NCBI GenBank assembly: GCA_023266355.1
Contig: JAHFQM010000004.1
Span: 310,001 to 374,000, forward strand
Origin: Aquabacterium sp.
Lineage (GTDB): Bacteria; Pseudomonadota; Gammaproteobacteria; Burkholderiales; Burkholderiaceae_C
Length of the DNA: 64,000 nt
Direction of reading: 5' to 3'
This document shows positions 43,234-52,273 of the stretch, one piece after another (the first letter of the stretch is position 1; every line of letters starts with the position of its first letter). The notes under the pieces were generated by a model that was given only the letters and a program-made list of their open reading frames with translations, did not search any database and had not been told where the DNA came from. A program made the translations under genes and the position numbers.

Positions 43234-45023
43234 GGCACCGCTTCGGCATCGCCTGGCGCCTGGGCGTTTCGCTGGCCCTGATCGGCGTGATCGCCTCGGG
43301 CCTCACCGGCTATTGGGGCTATGGCGAAAGCCGCAAGCTGCTGCGCGGCGCGGCCGAAGAGCGCCTCCTGACGGCCACTCGCGTGCTGGGGCGCCAGCTC
43401 ACGGTCGGGCTGGGCGGTGCGGCACAGGACGTGCGCCTGATCGCCGCGCACCCGGGCACGCGACAGCTGCTGGTTTCGCAAGATGCCGCGACGGTGGCAC
43501 GGGGCCACGAGACGCTGGCCCAGCTCTTCAAGAGCATGCTGGGCACGCACCCCGAGTACTACCAGATGCGGCTGATCTCGGCCCACCAGCACGGCCTGGA
43601 GCTGGTCCGCGTGGACCGCAGCGACGGCCCGCTGCTGCGGATCGAGGGCGACGACTTGCAGGAGAAGGGTCACTACCCCTACGTGGCCGACACCTTGCGA
43701 CTGCCCGAAGGCGCGGTGTATGTGTCGCGTGCCGAAATCAACCACGAGGTCGGCGCCCACGCCGGCCTGGACAAGCCCTCGCTGCAGGTGGCCACGCCCA
43801 TCCACGGCGTCACAGGTCAGGGCAAGGGCCAGGTGCTGGGCCTGATCGTGGTCAACATCGACCTCAACGGTTTGTTCTCGCAACTGGCCGCCGACCTCCC
43901 CTCCGACCTCAGCCTCTTCCTGAGCAACGGCGAGGGCGACTTCCTCATCCACCCGGACCCGCGCCAGGCCTTCGCCTTCGACCGCGGCCAGCGCTCGCGG
44001 GTGCAAGACAGCTTCCACGGTGTGTCGGAGCTGCTCTCGGACGCGCGCGAACGCAAGGCGCAGCTCGTGACCACCACTGCCCACGCCTCGCCACAGAACG
44101 AGCTGGTGGCGGCGTTCGTGCGGCAGTCGCTGGCGGGCCTGCACAGCGAAGACGACTTCATCCTGGGCCTGGCGCAACCCCTGAGCGCGGTGCTGGCCGA
44201 CAGCGCCCACCTGGGCCGCGTGAACCTGCGCATCGTGCTGGCCTTCAGCGCACTGGCCGTGCTCATCGCGGTGGTGCTGGCGCGGGCCCTGTCGCGGCCG
44301 CTGGAGCAGATCGTCGAAGCCATCCGGCACTTCGGCCAGGGCCAGGTCGTGGGCCGCTTGCCGCTGCACCGCAGCGACGAGATCGGCATGCTGGCGCACA
44401 GCATCGACGAGATGCAGCACCAGATCCGCGGGCAGTTCGCCAACCTCGCGCAAAAGCAGGAAGAGCTGGACCGCCTCGCCGGCCACGACACGCTCACAGG
44501 CCTGCCCAACCGGCGCCTGTTCTTCGACCGCCTGCACCAGGCCCTGGCCCGCGCCAAGCGCAACCACACGCACCTGGCGCTGCTCTACATCGACCTGGAC
44601 AATTTCAAGGACATCAACGACACGCTGGGCCATGCGGCCGGTGACGCCGTGCTGTGCGCCGTGGGCCAGCGCCTGAGCCAGCTGGTGCGCGAGGCCGACA
44701 CCGTGGCGCGCTTAGGGGGCGACGAATTCATCGTGCTGCTGGACGGCGCCGAGGACGAACGCGCCACCGAGCTGGTCATGCAGCGCGTGCGCGAAGCCCT
44801 GGCCAAGCCCGTGCTCTACCAGCGCACCGAGTTGCAGTGCGATGGCAGCGTGGGCATGAGCCGCTACCCGGACGATGCCACCGAGGTGGGCGACCTGATC
44901 GCCGCGGCCGACCACGCCATGTACACCGCGAAGGCGGCCGGGCGTCAGCGCATCCGCATCTCGGCGCAGGTGGCCGATGGGGGCGTTGGGGATGCTCGGG
45001 ACGCCAGGGACGCAAGCGCCTGA
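43230..45023 (+). CDS. Membrane diguanylate cyclase with periplasmic sensor and HAMP domains
   Basis: 597 residues. Two membrane helices (about 8-28 and 335-355) bracket a roughly 300-residue periplasmic dCache-like sensor domain. A HAMP domain (about 352-410) leads to a GGDEF domain. The active site GGDEF is intact (496-500), and an RxxD inhibitory site (READ, 487-490) sits five residues before it, so an active, product-inhibited c-di-GMP synthase is expected. It is translationally coupled to the upstream periplasmic binding protein, which probably docks on the sensor domain. Confidence 0.93.
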   Translation: MRHRFGIAWRLGVSLALIGVIASGLTGYWGYGESRKLLRGAAEERLLTATRVLGRQLTVGLGGAAQDVRLIAAHPGTRQLLVSQDAATVARGHETLAQLFKSMLGTHPEYYQMRLISAHQHGLELVRVDRSDGPLLRIEGDDLQEKGHYPYVADTLRLPEGAVYVSRAEINHEVGAHAGLDKPSLQVATPIHGVTGQGKGQVLGLIVVNIDLNGLFSQLAADLPSDLSLFLSNGEGDFLIHPDPRQAFAFDRGQRSRVQDSFHGVSELLSDARERKAQLVTTTAHASPQNELVAAFVRQSLAGLHSEDDFILGLAQPLSAVLADSAHLGRVNLRIVLAFSALAVLIAVVLARALSRPLEQIVEAIRHFGQGQVVGRLPLHRSDEIGMLAHSIDEMQHQIRGQFANLAQKQEELDRLAGHDTLTGLPNRRLFFDRLHQALARAKRNHTHLALLYIDLDNFKDINDTLGHAAGDAVLCAVGQRLSQLVREADTVARLGGDEFIVLLDGAEDERATELVMQRVREALAKPVLYQRTELQCDGSVGMSRYPDDATEVGDLIAAADHAMYTAKAAGRQRIRISAQVADGGVGDARDARDASA

Positions 45024-45027
45024 GGCC

Positions 45028-46164
45028 TCAGGGTCTCGGCAGCACCAGCGTTGCCACCAGGCCGCGCCCCTTCCCCAAACCATCCCCCGGCCCATCGCCA
45101 TTGCGCAGCGTGAGCTCCCCGCCATGGCGCCGGGCGATGTCGAGCGCGATCGCCAGGCCCAGCCCCACGCCGCCATGGGCGCGGTTGCGCGAGCCCTCGA
45201 CGCGGTAGAACGGCGCCATGACGCGCGTGAGCTCGGCCTCGGCCAAGCCGGGCCCCTGGTCGCGCACCTCGATGCGCAAGGCCTCGGCACTGTCGGTGAG
45301 GTGGATGTCCGCCCGCAGGCCGTAGCGGATGGCGTTGTCCACCAGGTTGTCCAGGCAGCGGCGCAAGGCGTTGGGCTGGGCGCTCAGGGGCTGCGCCTGG
45401 CCGTGCACCTGCACGCTGTGTCCCTGGTCCTGCAGGTCTTCGGCGATGGTGTGGGCCAGGGCCTCGACGTCCAGGCTCACCCAGGCCTCGGACTCGGCGG
45501 CACCGCGCAGGTAGTCCAGCGTCACCGCGATCATCTGGTCCATCTCGGCGATGTCGCGGCGGAAGCGCTCGCGCTCGGCCTCGTCGGCCAGGCCCTCGGT
45601 GCGCAGGCGCAGGCGGGTCAGGGGCGTGCGCAGGTCGTGCGAGACCGCCGCCACGAAGCGGTCGCGGTCGCTGATCTGCTCGCGGATGCGGGCCTGCATC
45701 TGGTTGAAGGTGCGCGTGGCTTCGCGGACCTCCAGCGGCCCGTCTTCGGCCATGGGCGGGCGGTCGATGTCGTGTCCCAAGGCGTGGGCGGCCTGCGCCA
45801 GGCGCTGGATGGGGCGCACCAGCCAGCGCGCGGCCACCCAGGCGGCCAGCAGGATGGCGCCCAGGCGGATGCCCACGTCGGCGGCCATGCCCCAGCGCGG
45901 CGGGCCTGGCCGGTGGTGCGACGGTGACGATGCCGATGCCGATGCCGACGCAAGTGCAGGCCCCATGGACATCGGCCCCGACGCGGCCGCCATGGCAGGC
46001 GGCGGCGGCCCAGGGTGCGGCCCCGGGGGAGCCCCCTGCAGCACGCGCAGCACCAGCGTCAAGGCCAGCACATGGCTGATCAGGGCCGTGCCCATCAGCA
46101 ACAGCGCCAGGCGGCCGAACAGCGTGCCCGTCCAGCGCTGCCAGGCCGCCGCGATGCGCGTCAT
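45028..46164 (-). CDS. Sensor histidine kinase, EnvZ-like
   Basis: 378 residues. A first membrane helix (about 20-40), a short periplasmic segment rich in Pro, Ala, Met and His (50-95), a second helix, then HAMP, the phospho-acceptor HisKA domain (VSHDLRTPLTRLRLR) and an ATPase domain with DNLVDNAIRYG, DQGPGL and GVGLGLAI. The periplasmic stretch is low complexity and not a known sensor fold. The start MTRIAAAW overlaps the response-regulator stop (ATGA). It ends 4 bases from the end of the diguanylate cyclase gene. Confidence 0.92.
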   Translation of the reverse strand: MTRIAAAWQRWTGTLFGRLALLLMGTALISHVLALTLVLRVLQGAPPGPHPGPPPPAMAAASGPMSMGPALASASASASSPSHHRPGPPRWGMAADVGIRLGAILLAAWVAARWLVRPIQRLAQAAHALGHDIDRPPMAEDGPLEVREATRTFNQMQARIREQISDRDRFVAAVSHDLRTPLTRLRLRTEGLADEAERERFRRDIAEMDQMIAVTLDYLRGAAESEAWVSLDVEALAHTIAEDLQDQGHSVQVHGQAQPLSAQPNALRRCLDNLVDNAIRYGLRADIHLTDSAEALRIEVRDQGPGLAEAELTRVMAPFYRVEGSRNRAHGGVGLGLAIALDIARRHGGELTLRNGDGPGDGLGKGRGLVATLVLPRP

Positions 46165-46919
46165 GGCGCCTGTGCGCCGAGCCACTGCACGGCCTGCACG
46201 TGGAAGACATAGCCTTCGCCGCGCACCGTCTTGATCATCTGCGGGTCGCGCGGGTTCTCGTTGAGCTTGCCGCGCAGGCGCGACACCAGCAGGTCGATGC
46301 TGCGCTCGACCGTGCCCAGCGTGCGCCCGCGCGCTTGCACCATCAGCTGCTCGCGCGTCAGCAAGCGGCGCGGCGCTTTCAGGAAGGTGGTCAAGAGCTG
46401 GAACTCGGCATTCGACAAAGGCACCACCGTGCCCTGCGGCGACACCAGCCGGCGCTCGTCGCGCTGCAGCTGCCAGCCCTCGAAGCAGACGCGGTCGGCC
46501 GCGCCATCGGGGTTGCCTTGCAACACAGCCCTCACATGGCTGCGCGTGCGCCGCAACACCGTCTGGATGCGCGCCACCAGCTCACGCGGCTCGAAGGGTT
46601 TGCACAGGTAGTCGTCGGCGCCCATCTCCAGGCCGATGACGCGGTCGATGGGGCTGCCGCGCGCCGTCAGCATCAGCACCGGCAGGCGCTGCGTGAGCGG
46701 CTGGCGGCGCAATTCCGTGGTCAGCACCAGGCCGTCTTCGCCAGGCAGCTGCAGGTCCATCACGACGATGTCGATGGCCTGGCTGGCCAGCACGCGGCGC
46801 ATCTCCGCACCGTTGGCCGCGGCGTGGGCCTGCAGCCCGAAACGCGCCAGGTAGCCACACAGCAACTCGGTGATGCCGCTGTCGTCGTCCACCACCAGCA
46901 CGTGATGCATCTGTGTCAT
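46161..46919 (-). CDS. Response regulator, OmpR family
   Basis: 252 residues. Receiver domain with DDD (11-13), phospho-acceptor Asp55 in VMDLQLPGEDG, and Lys in CKPFEP; the winged helix follows with TREQLMVQARGRT and KTVRGEGYVF. Coupled by ATGA to its sensor kinase. Targets are unknown; the divergent or neighbouring diguanylate cyclase and efflux genes are candidates by position only. Confidence 0.94.
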   Translation of the reverse strand: MTQMHHVLVVDDDSGITELLCGYLARFGLQAHAAANGAEMRRVLASQAIDIVVMDLQLPGEDGLVLTTELRRQPLTQRLPVLMLTARGSPIDRVIGLEMGADDYLCKPFEPRELVARIQTVLRRTRSHVRAVLQGNPDGAADRVCFEGWQLQRDERRLVSPQGTVVPLSNAEFQLLTTFLKAPRRLLTREQLMVQARGRTLGTVERSIDLLVSRLRGKLNENPRDPQMIKTVRGEGYVFHVQAVQWLGAQAP

Positions 46920-46995
46920 GGGGCGACAGCCTACAACCATCTCGGCCGCGCCACGCCTGCGCCACACCAATTCACACGCTTTGCCTCGCCACGTA

Positions 46996-48219
46996 TCAGC
47001 CCTGGTACACAACAGCAACATGCCGGCGCAAAGCCAGGGCAAACGCAGCGGCCATGGCCGCATCGAAGGCGGCAAAGGCGGTCAAGGCCGTGCCCGAATG
47101 GCTCAAGGCCACAGCCTGCACCTGCCCCACCCCCACGCAGCACAGGATCATCAAGGTGCCCGACAAGGCCGCGGCCGTGCCCGCCTCCTTGGGGAAAGGC
47201 GCCACCGCGCCAGCCTGCGAGCAGACCTGGTTGAAGCCGTGGCCCAGCATGTAGGCCATCTGCGCGACCACCAGCCAGTGGACCTCACGCCACTGCGGGC
47301 ACAGGCTCAGCACCAGGAAGGCCGCCATGCCGCTCGACGACAGCACCATGCCGCACAGCAAGGCCGCCCGGCGCCCGGCCCTGCGCAAGACCTGGCGGCA
47401 GGCCATGGTGCCCGCGAGGAAGCAGCCCGAGTAGGCCGTCATGAAGTAGCCGAAGGTGTCGGGGCGCACACCGTGCTGCCCGACCAGCACCAGCGAGGAG
47501 CCGCCGATGAACAGGATGGCCTCGGTGTAGGTGAAAGCGGCCAGGCCGGTGTTGAGCAGGAACTCGCGGTGCACCAGGATGCGGCCCCAGCCCGTGCACA
47601 CTTCGCGCCAGCCCGGCGTGTACCCGGCGGTGGCGGGCGGGCGGCTTTCTTCGAAGCGGCGCCAGGTCAGCCACAGCACCCCGGCGGCCAGCACGGCCAG
47701 CAGGCCCAGGGTCCCGCGCCAAGGCACCCAGCGCGCCAGCAGGCCGCCCGCCACACCGCTGAGCGTGGCCGTGATGGCCATGCCCGTCAGGGCTTTGGCA
47801 AAGGCCTGCGGCCCCTCGTGCACATCGAAGAGGTCGCGCACCAGCGCCCGCGCGCAGACGATCATCGCGGCCAGGCCGCAGCCCATGGCCACGCGCGCTG
47901 CCAGCAGCCAAGCGCCGCTGGGCGCCAGGGCCGCCAGCAAGGCGCTGCAGGCATAAAGGCTGGTGCCCGCGAGCAGCACGCGGCGGCGCCCGATGCGGTC
48001 GCTGTGGTGGCCCCAGAACAGCTGCGACACGGCGAAGCCCAGCAGCATGCCCAGCAAGGTGCCCTGGGCCTGCACCACGCTCAGGTTCAGGCTCTGCGTG
48101 ATGAGTTGCAGCGAAGGCAGGTAGAGGTCGGTGCTGAGGGGCTGGAAGCTCAGCAAGAGGCCCATGAAGCCGATGACGAAGCCCACCGACATGGGCCCGC
48201 GCGTGGAGGGCTCACGCAT
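46996..48219 (-). CDS. Bcr/CflA family MFS exporter
   Basis: 407 residues, 12 predicted membrane helices. The loop motif GHHSDRIGRRRVLLAG and STDLYLPSLQLI near the N-terminus are Bcr/CflA features. Likely a proton-driven exporter of drugs or metabolites; substrate not known. It lies divergent to the TetR gene at 48,296, 76 bases away, so that regulator could act on both sides. Confidence 0.88.
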   Translation of the reverse strand: MREPSTRGPMSVGFVIGFMGLLLSFQPLSTDLYLPSLQLITQSLNLSVVQAQGTLLGMLLGFAVSQLFWGHHSDRIGRRRVLLAGTSLYACSALLAALAPSGAWLLAARVAMGCGLAAMIVCARALVRDLFDVHEGPQAFAKALTGMAITATLSGVAGGLLARWVPWRGTLGLLAVLAAGVLWLTWRRFEESRPPATAGYTPGWREVCTGWGRILVHREFLLNTGLAAFTYTEAILFIGGSSLVLVGQHGVRPDTFGYFMTAYSGCFLAGTMACRQVLRRAGRRAALLCGMVLSSSGMAAFLVLSLCPQWREVHWLVVAQMAYMLGHGFNQVCSQAGAVAPFPKEAGTAAALSGTLMILCCVGVGQVQAVALSHSGTALTAFAAFDAAMAAAFALALRRHVAVVYQG

Positions 48220-48295
48220 GGCGGGCTCCGTGGCGCAGCGCTGGCGTGACAGCAGCCCGGTGCCACAATGACCGCAGCCTCGTCACCTGCCCGCC

Positions 48296-49033
48296 ATGAA
48301 GACCCGCTCGCCTGCCGCCCAGACCCCGCCCGCCGACGTCCAGCCTGTCGCCACGGACAACCCCGAGGACAGCCGACCGCGCCGCGGCCGCCCCAGCGCC
48401 GATCGCCAGGCGCCCGACCAGACCGCCCAGAACATCCTGGAGGTGGCCACGCGGGAGTTCGCCGACAAGGGCTTCAGCGGCGCGCGCATCGACGCCATCG
48501 CCGAATCCACGCGCACCAGCAAGCGCATGATCTATTACTACTTCACCAGCAAGGAAGGCCTCTACCTCGCCGTGCTGGAAGACGCCTACAAGCGCATCCG
48601 CAGCATCGAGAGCGGGCTGAACCTCGATGGCTTCGAGCCCCTGGACGCCTTGCAGCGCCTGGTGGCTTTCGCCTTCGACTACCACGTGGCGCACCCCGAT
48701 TTCGTGCGCCTGGTGATGAACGAGAACATCCACAACGGTGCCTTCCTGGCCAAGTCCGAATCGATCCAGCAGGTCAACCGCTCGGCCATCGATCACCTCA
48801 ACCGGCTGTACCGGCGCGGCTGCGAGGCCGGCGTCTTCCGCACCGGGCTGAACGCGGTGGACCTGCACATGTCCATCAGCGCGCTGTGTTTCTTCACCGT
48901 GGCCAACCGCCACACGTTTTCGCTGAGCTTCAAGCGCGACCTGAGCTCGCCCAAGGCCCTGGCCGCCCGCCGCCGCAGCATCATCGACATGGTCGTTCGG
49001 CACGTGCAGCAAGAGGTGCCGACCCCGCACTGA
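48296..49033 (+). CDS. TetR-family regulator upstream of pcaB
   Basis: 245 residues. An N-terminal extension of about 40 residues rich in Pro and Arg precedes the helix-turn-helix (ARIDAIAESTRTSKRMIYYY). The C-terminal domain is of the TetR_C_6-like type. It is 74 bases upstream of pcaB on the same strand and divergent from the Bcr/CflA gene. An operator-like dyad overlaps the pcaB promoter, so it is probably the repressor of pcaB and the fusion gene. Confidence 0.87.
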   Translation: MKTRSPAAQTPPADVQPVATDNPEDSRPRRGRPSADRQAPDQTAQNILEVATREFADKGFSGARIDAIAESTRTSKRMIYYYFTSKEGLYLAVLEDAYKRIRSIESGLNLDGFEPLDALQRLVAFAFDYHVAHPDFVRLVMNENIHNGAFLAKSESIQQVNRSAIDHLNRLYRRGCEAGVFRTGLNAVDLHMSISALCFFTVANRHTFSLSFKRDLSSPKALAARRRSIIDMVVRHVQQEVPTPH

Positions 49034-49077
49034 GCGGCCGGCCAAGGCAGCGCGCCTAGGGGTTGGGCATGGGTTCA

Positions 49078-49107
49078 TTGACAAATAAACGTACCAGTTA
49101 GTACATT
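49078..49107 (+). promoter_or_regulatory. pcaB promoter overlapped by a TetR-type operator
   Basis: TTGACA (49078-49083) and TACATT (49102-49107) with an 18-base spacer form a good sigma70 promoter. Inside it GTAC (49091-49094) and GTAC (49101-49104) flank CAGTTA, a partial dyad of the kind bound by TetR-family proteins. Binding there would block RNA polymerase. The -10 box ends one base before the ATG at 49108, which raises doubt about that start codon. Confidence 0.6.
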
Positions 49108-50517
49108 ATGACACTCACCTCCCAACCGCGCAGCCCTTTCGCCCAGACCGTGACCACCGCCCTGTTCGACGCCTTCCTCTCGACCGACGCCATGGCGGAG
49201 GTCTTCGGCGCACAGCGCCTGGTGCAGTCCATGCTGGACGCAGAGGCGGCCTTGTCGCAAGCGCAGGCCGCGCAAGGCCTGGTGCCCGTGGCTGCGGCCG
49301 ATGTCATCCGCCAGGCCTGCGATGTGGCGCTGTACGACATCGCGGCCCTGCTGCAAGCTGGCCGGCGCGCCGGCAGCCTGGCCATCCCGCTGGTCAAGGT
49401 GCTGACGGCCGAAGTGGCCCGCCGCGACCCGGAGGCCGCCCGCCACGTCCACAAGGGCAGCACCAGCCAGGACATCCTCGACACCGCCGCCGTGCTGCAA
49501 ACGGCGCGCGCCGTGGCCCTGCTGCAAGCAGGCCTGGCACGGCTGACCAGCGCCCTGGCCACGCTGGCCCGCACCCACGCCGCCACGCCGGTGCTGGCGC
49601 GCACACTGATGCAACCGGCCACCGTGACCACCTTCGGCTTCAAGGTCTGCGGCTGGCTGGAAGCGCTGCAACGCAGCCAGCAGGCCTTGCGCGAACGCAG
49701 CGCCCAGGCCCTGGCCCTGCAACTGGGCGGCGCGGTCGGCACGCTGGCCGCCATGGGCGAAGCCGGCCCGGCCGTGGCCGCGCACATGGCGACAGCGCTG
49801 GGCCTGCGCCAGCCGGCCCACTGCTGGCACACCCAGCGCGACGACTGGATGCGCCTGGGCGCCGAGGTCGCCATCCTCACCGGCAGCCTGGGCAAGGTCG
49901 CCACCGACCTCTCGTTGATGGCGCAGGGCGAGGTCGGCGAGCTGGCCGAACCGGCGGGCGCGGGGCGCGGTGGCTCGTCCGCCATGCCGCACAAGCGCAA
50001 CCCGGTGTCGGCCATGCTGGCCTTGGCCTCGGCCCACCGCGCACCGGGCCAGATGGCCACGCTGCTGGGCTGCATGGCGCAAGCCCACGAACGCGGCCTG
50101 GGCGACTGGCAAGCCGAGCTGGCCGAATGGCCCCACCTGTTCCACAGCGCCAACGGCGCCTTGCAGGCCCTGGTCGAAGCCTTCGAAGGCCTGCAGGTGG
50201 ACAGCGCGCGCATGCGCCGCAACATCGACAACCTGCAAGGCTTGGTGTTCGCCGAAGCCGCCACCCGCGTGCTCGCGCCCGCCCTCGGCGGCGCGCCAGC
50301 CCACCACCTGATGGAAACCTTGTCGCAGGAAGCCGTGGCCAGCGGCCAGCACCTGCGCGAGCTCACCCTGGCGCGCGTGCAGGCCGACGACGCCCTGCGC
50401 AGCACCATCGACACCACCGCGCTGGCGGCCGCCTTCGACCCGCATGAAGCGGCGCGCTGGCCCGCCGGCCTGACCCTGCAGCGCCTGGCCGCGGCACCCA
50501 CAGGACACACCCCATGA
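49108..50517 (+). CDS. pcaB: 3-carboxy-cis,cis-muconate cycloisomerase
   Basis: Converts 3-carboxy-cis,cis-muconate to 4-carboxymuconolactone in protocatechuate breakdown. 469 residues, fumarase/aspartase superfamily, with the signature GSSAMPHKRNP. Family proteins start close to LFDA; here this is residue 18, so the first 14 residues are extra. GTG at 49150 would give the usual N-terminus and is attractive because the promoter -10 box abuts the ATG at 49108. No clear ribosome binding site favours either. The stop overlaps the start of the PcaC-PcaD fusion (ATGA). Confidence 0.93.
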   Translation: MTLTSQPRSPFAQTVTTALFDAFLSTDAMAEVFGAQRLVQSMLDAEAALSQAQAAQGLVPVAAADVIRQACDVALYDIAALLQAGRRAGSLAIPLVKVLTAEVARRDPEAARHVHKGSTSQDILDTAAVLQTARAVALLQAGLARLTSALATLARTHAATPVLARTLMQPATVTTFGFKVCGWLEALQRSQQALRERSAQALALQLGGAVGTLAAMGEAGPAVAAHMATALGLRQPAHCWHTQRDDWMRLGAEVAILTGSLGKVATDLSLMAQGEVGELAEPAGAGRGGSSAMPHKRNPVSAMLALASAHRAPGQMATLLGCMAQAHERGLGDWQAELAEWPHLFHSANGALQALVEAFEGLQVDSARMRRNIDNLQGLVFAEAATRVLAPALGGAPAHHLMETLSQEAVASGQHLRELTLARVQADDALRSTIDTTALAAAFDPHEAARWPAGLTLQRLAAAPTGHTP

Positions 50518-51872
50518 CGCCTTTCGACCACGACCTCGAACGCGGCCTGCGCAACCGCCGCAGCGTGCTGGGCGATGCCTGGGTGGACCGCTCGCTGTCC
50601 AAGGCCAACGCCTTCAACGCCGACTTCCAGGCCTTCATCAACCGCTATGCCTGGCACGAGGTCTGGGGCCGCCCCGGCCTGGACCACCGCACCCGCCGCA
50701 CCATCGTGCTGGCAATCACCCTGGCGCTGGGCCGCTGGGAAGAGTTCGAGCTGCACGTGCGCGCCGCGCTGTCCGGTGGCGACGAGGCCTCGCGCCTGAC
50801 GGTCGATGAGATCAAGGAAGTGCTGATCCAGTCGGCCATCTACGCCGGCGTGCCCGCGGCCAACACCGGCCATGCGCTGGCCTTGGCCATCCTGCGCGAG
50901 CTGGGCGAAGCGCCCGAACACGCCCAGCTCCATGCCGGCCTGGCGCCCGCGCTGCAGCCCGCCGCCGTGCCCGAGATCGCCCACCCCGGCGTGGGCCGCA
51001 GCCACTTCACCCCCACGGCGCCGGCCCTGCACTTCACGGTGCGCGGCGTGCCGCTGGGCCAGGCGGCCCACCCAGACGCCACACGCACTTTCGTGCTTTG
51101 CCACGGCCTGGGCACCGACCACATGGTCTGGGACGCACTGGCCAACGCGCTGGTCGCGGCCTGGCCGGGCGCCCGCGTGGTCTGCTGCGACCTGCGCGGC
51201 CATGGCCTGAGCGACGCCCCCACCAGCGCCTGCACGCTGGCCGACCTGGTGGCCGACGCCCACCACCTGCTCGACGCACTCGGTGCCCCAGCAGACACCG
51301 GCACCGCCACCGCCAGCGGCCCCATCACCTGGATCGGCCACGGCCTGGGCGGCACCATCGGCCAGGCCCTGGCCGCGCAAAGCCCCTGCCGCCTGGCCGC
51401 GCTGGTGCTGGCCCACACGCCCGCATCCACGACGCCTGCCTCATTGACGCCGTTGACCGCCTTGACCCGCGATGGCGCCGCCACCGACGCAGCGACCCGC
51501 GAGGCCCAGGCCGACGCCGTCATGGCGCACTGGTTCAGCGAAGACTTCCGCCAGACCCAGGCCGCCACCGTGGCCCGCTGGCGCCGCCGCCTGCTGAGCG
51601 CACCGCTGTCGGGCCTGGCCCTGCACCCGGTGGCCGTGGCGGCCACGCAGACCCAGCCCACCACGGCGCTGACGGCACCGCTGCCGACCCTGGTCATCAC
51701 GGGCGCGCTCGACACCGACGCACCGCCCACCGAGGCCCGCCAGCACCTGCTGCGCCACCCCGGCGCCGCCCTGGTGCTGCTGCCCGACGCCGGCCACCTG
51801 GGCATGCTGGAGCAGCCCACCCTCTTCCAGGCCTCGGTCTTGCCCTGGTTGGCCTCGCTCGCCCAGCCTTGA
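50514..51872 (+). CDS. 4-carboxymuconolactone decarboxylase fused to 3-oxoadipate enol-lactonase-like domain
   Basis: 452 residues. The N-terminal domain (1-125) is a PcaC-type decarboxylase, with RRTIVLAITLALGRWEEFELH and AIYAGVPAANTG. The C-terminal domain (about 145-450) is an alpha/beta hydrolase like PcaD, with oxyanion segment CHGLGTDHMVWD and the acid and histidine in GALDTD and DAGHLGMLE. The nucleophile elbow reads GHGLGG: Gly277 sits where the catalytic Ser of GxSxG is expected. The lactonase may therefore be inactive or use another residue. The decarboxylase-then-hydrolase order is opposite to actinobacterial PcaL, from memory. Coupled to pcaB by ATGA. Confidence 0.87.
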   Translation: MTPFDHDLERGLRNRRSVLGDAWVDRSLSKANAFNADFQAFINRYAWHEVWGRPGLDHRTRRTIVLAITLALGRWEEFELHVRAALSGGDEASRLTVDEIKEVLIQSAIYAGVPAANTGHALALAILRELGEAPEHAQLHAGLAPALQPAAVPEIAHPGVGRSHFTPTAPALHFTVRGVPLGQAAHPDATRTFVLCHGLGTDHMVWDALANALVAAWPGARVVCCDLRGHGLSDAPTSACTLADLVADAHHLLDALGAPADTGTATASGPITWIGHGLGGTIGQALAAQSPCRLAALVLAHTPASTTPASLTPLTALTRDGAATDAATREAQADAVMAHWFSEDFRQTQAATVARWRRRLLSAPLSGLALHPVAVAATQTQPTTALTAPLPTLVITGALDTDAPPTEARQHLLRHPGAALVLLPDAGHLGMLEQPTLFQASVLPWLASLAQP

Positions 51873-52139
51873 CACAAGGCCATCACGCCACACGCTGAAG
51901 CTTGCGCGCAAGCCCTGGGGTGTCGCGCGCCGCCCCTCCATGGCGGCACGCAAGGCTGGCCGAGCGGCGTGCCGCTCACCCGGTGCGGGACGTCGCTGTG
52001 GCGCAGTGGCGCGCCGAGTGCCTGTGCTTCGACCGCCGCACGGTGCGCGTCAACGTCCAGCCCTTGGGGCTTGCGTGCCGGGCTTTGCGCCCCGCGCACC
52101 GCACCGATCGGCTCGGTGCGCCCAAGCCCTGAGCCTCGG

Positions 52140-52273
52140 CCGCAAGGCCATGTGCGCGGCGCGCCACCGACAAGGCCCGGCGCGCGACTGCGGGAAGGCG
52201 GCGTGCCGCTGTGACAAGGCGATGTGCCACTCGGGCAAAGCGGCACGCCGCTGCGGGATGGCGGCGCGCGGCT
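52140..52273 (+). repeat. Degenerate 21-base tandem repeats
   Basis: At least four adjacent units (52190-52210, 52211-52231, 52232-52252, 52253-52273), plus looser copies at 52169-52189 and 52140-52160. Units share the pattern gNgNNAAGGCNNNGTGCCNCT. The period of 21 is a multiple of three and gives seven-residue repeats if translated on either strand, but no coding frame is convincing. Confidence 0.6.

Noticed and set aside
49098..51416. Long minus-strand frames across pcaB and the fusion gene
   Set aside because: Antisense shadows; the plus-strand genes have clear catalytic motifs and ATGA coupling.
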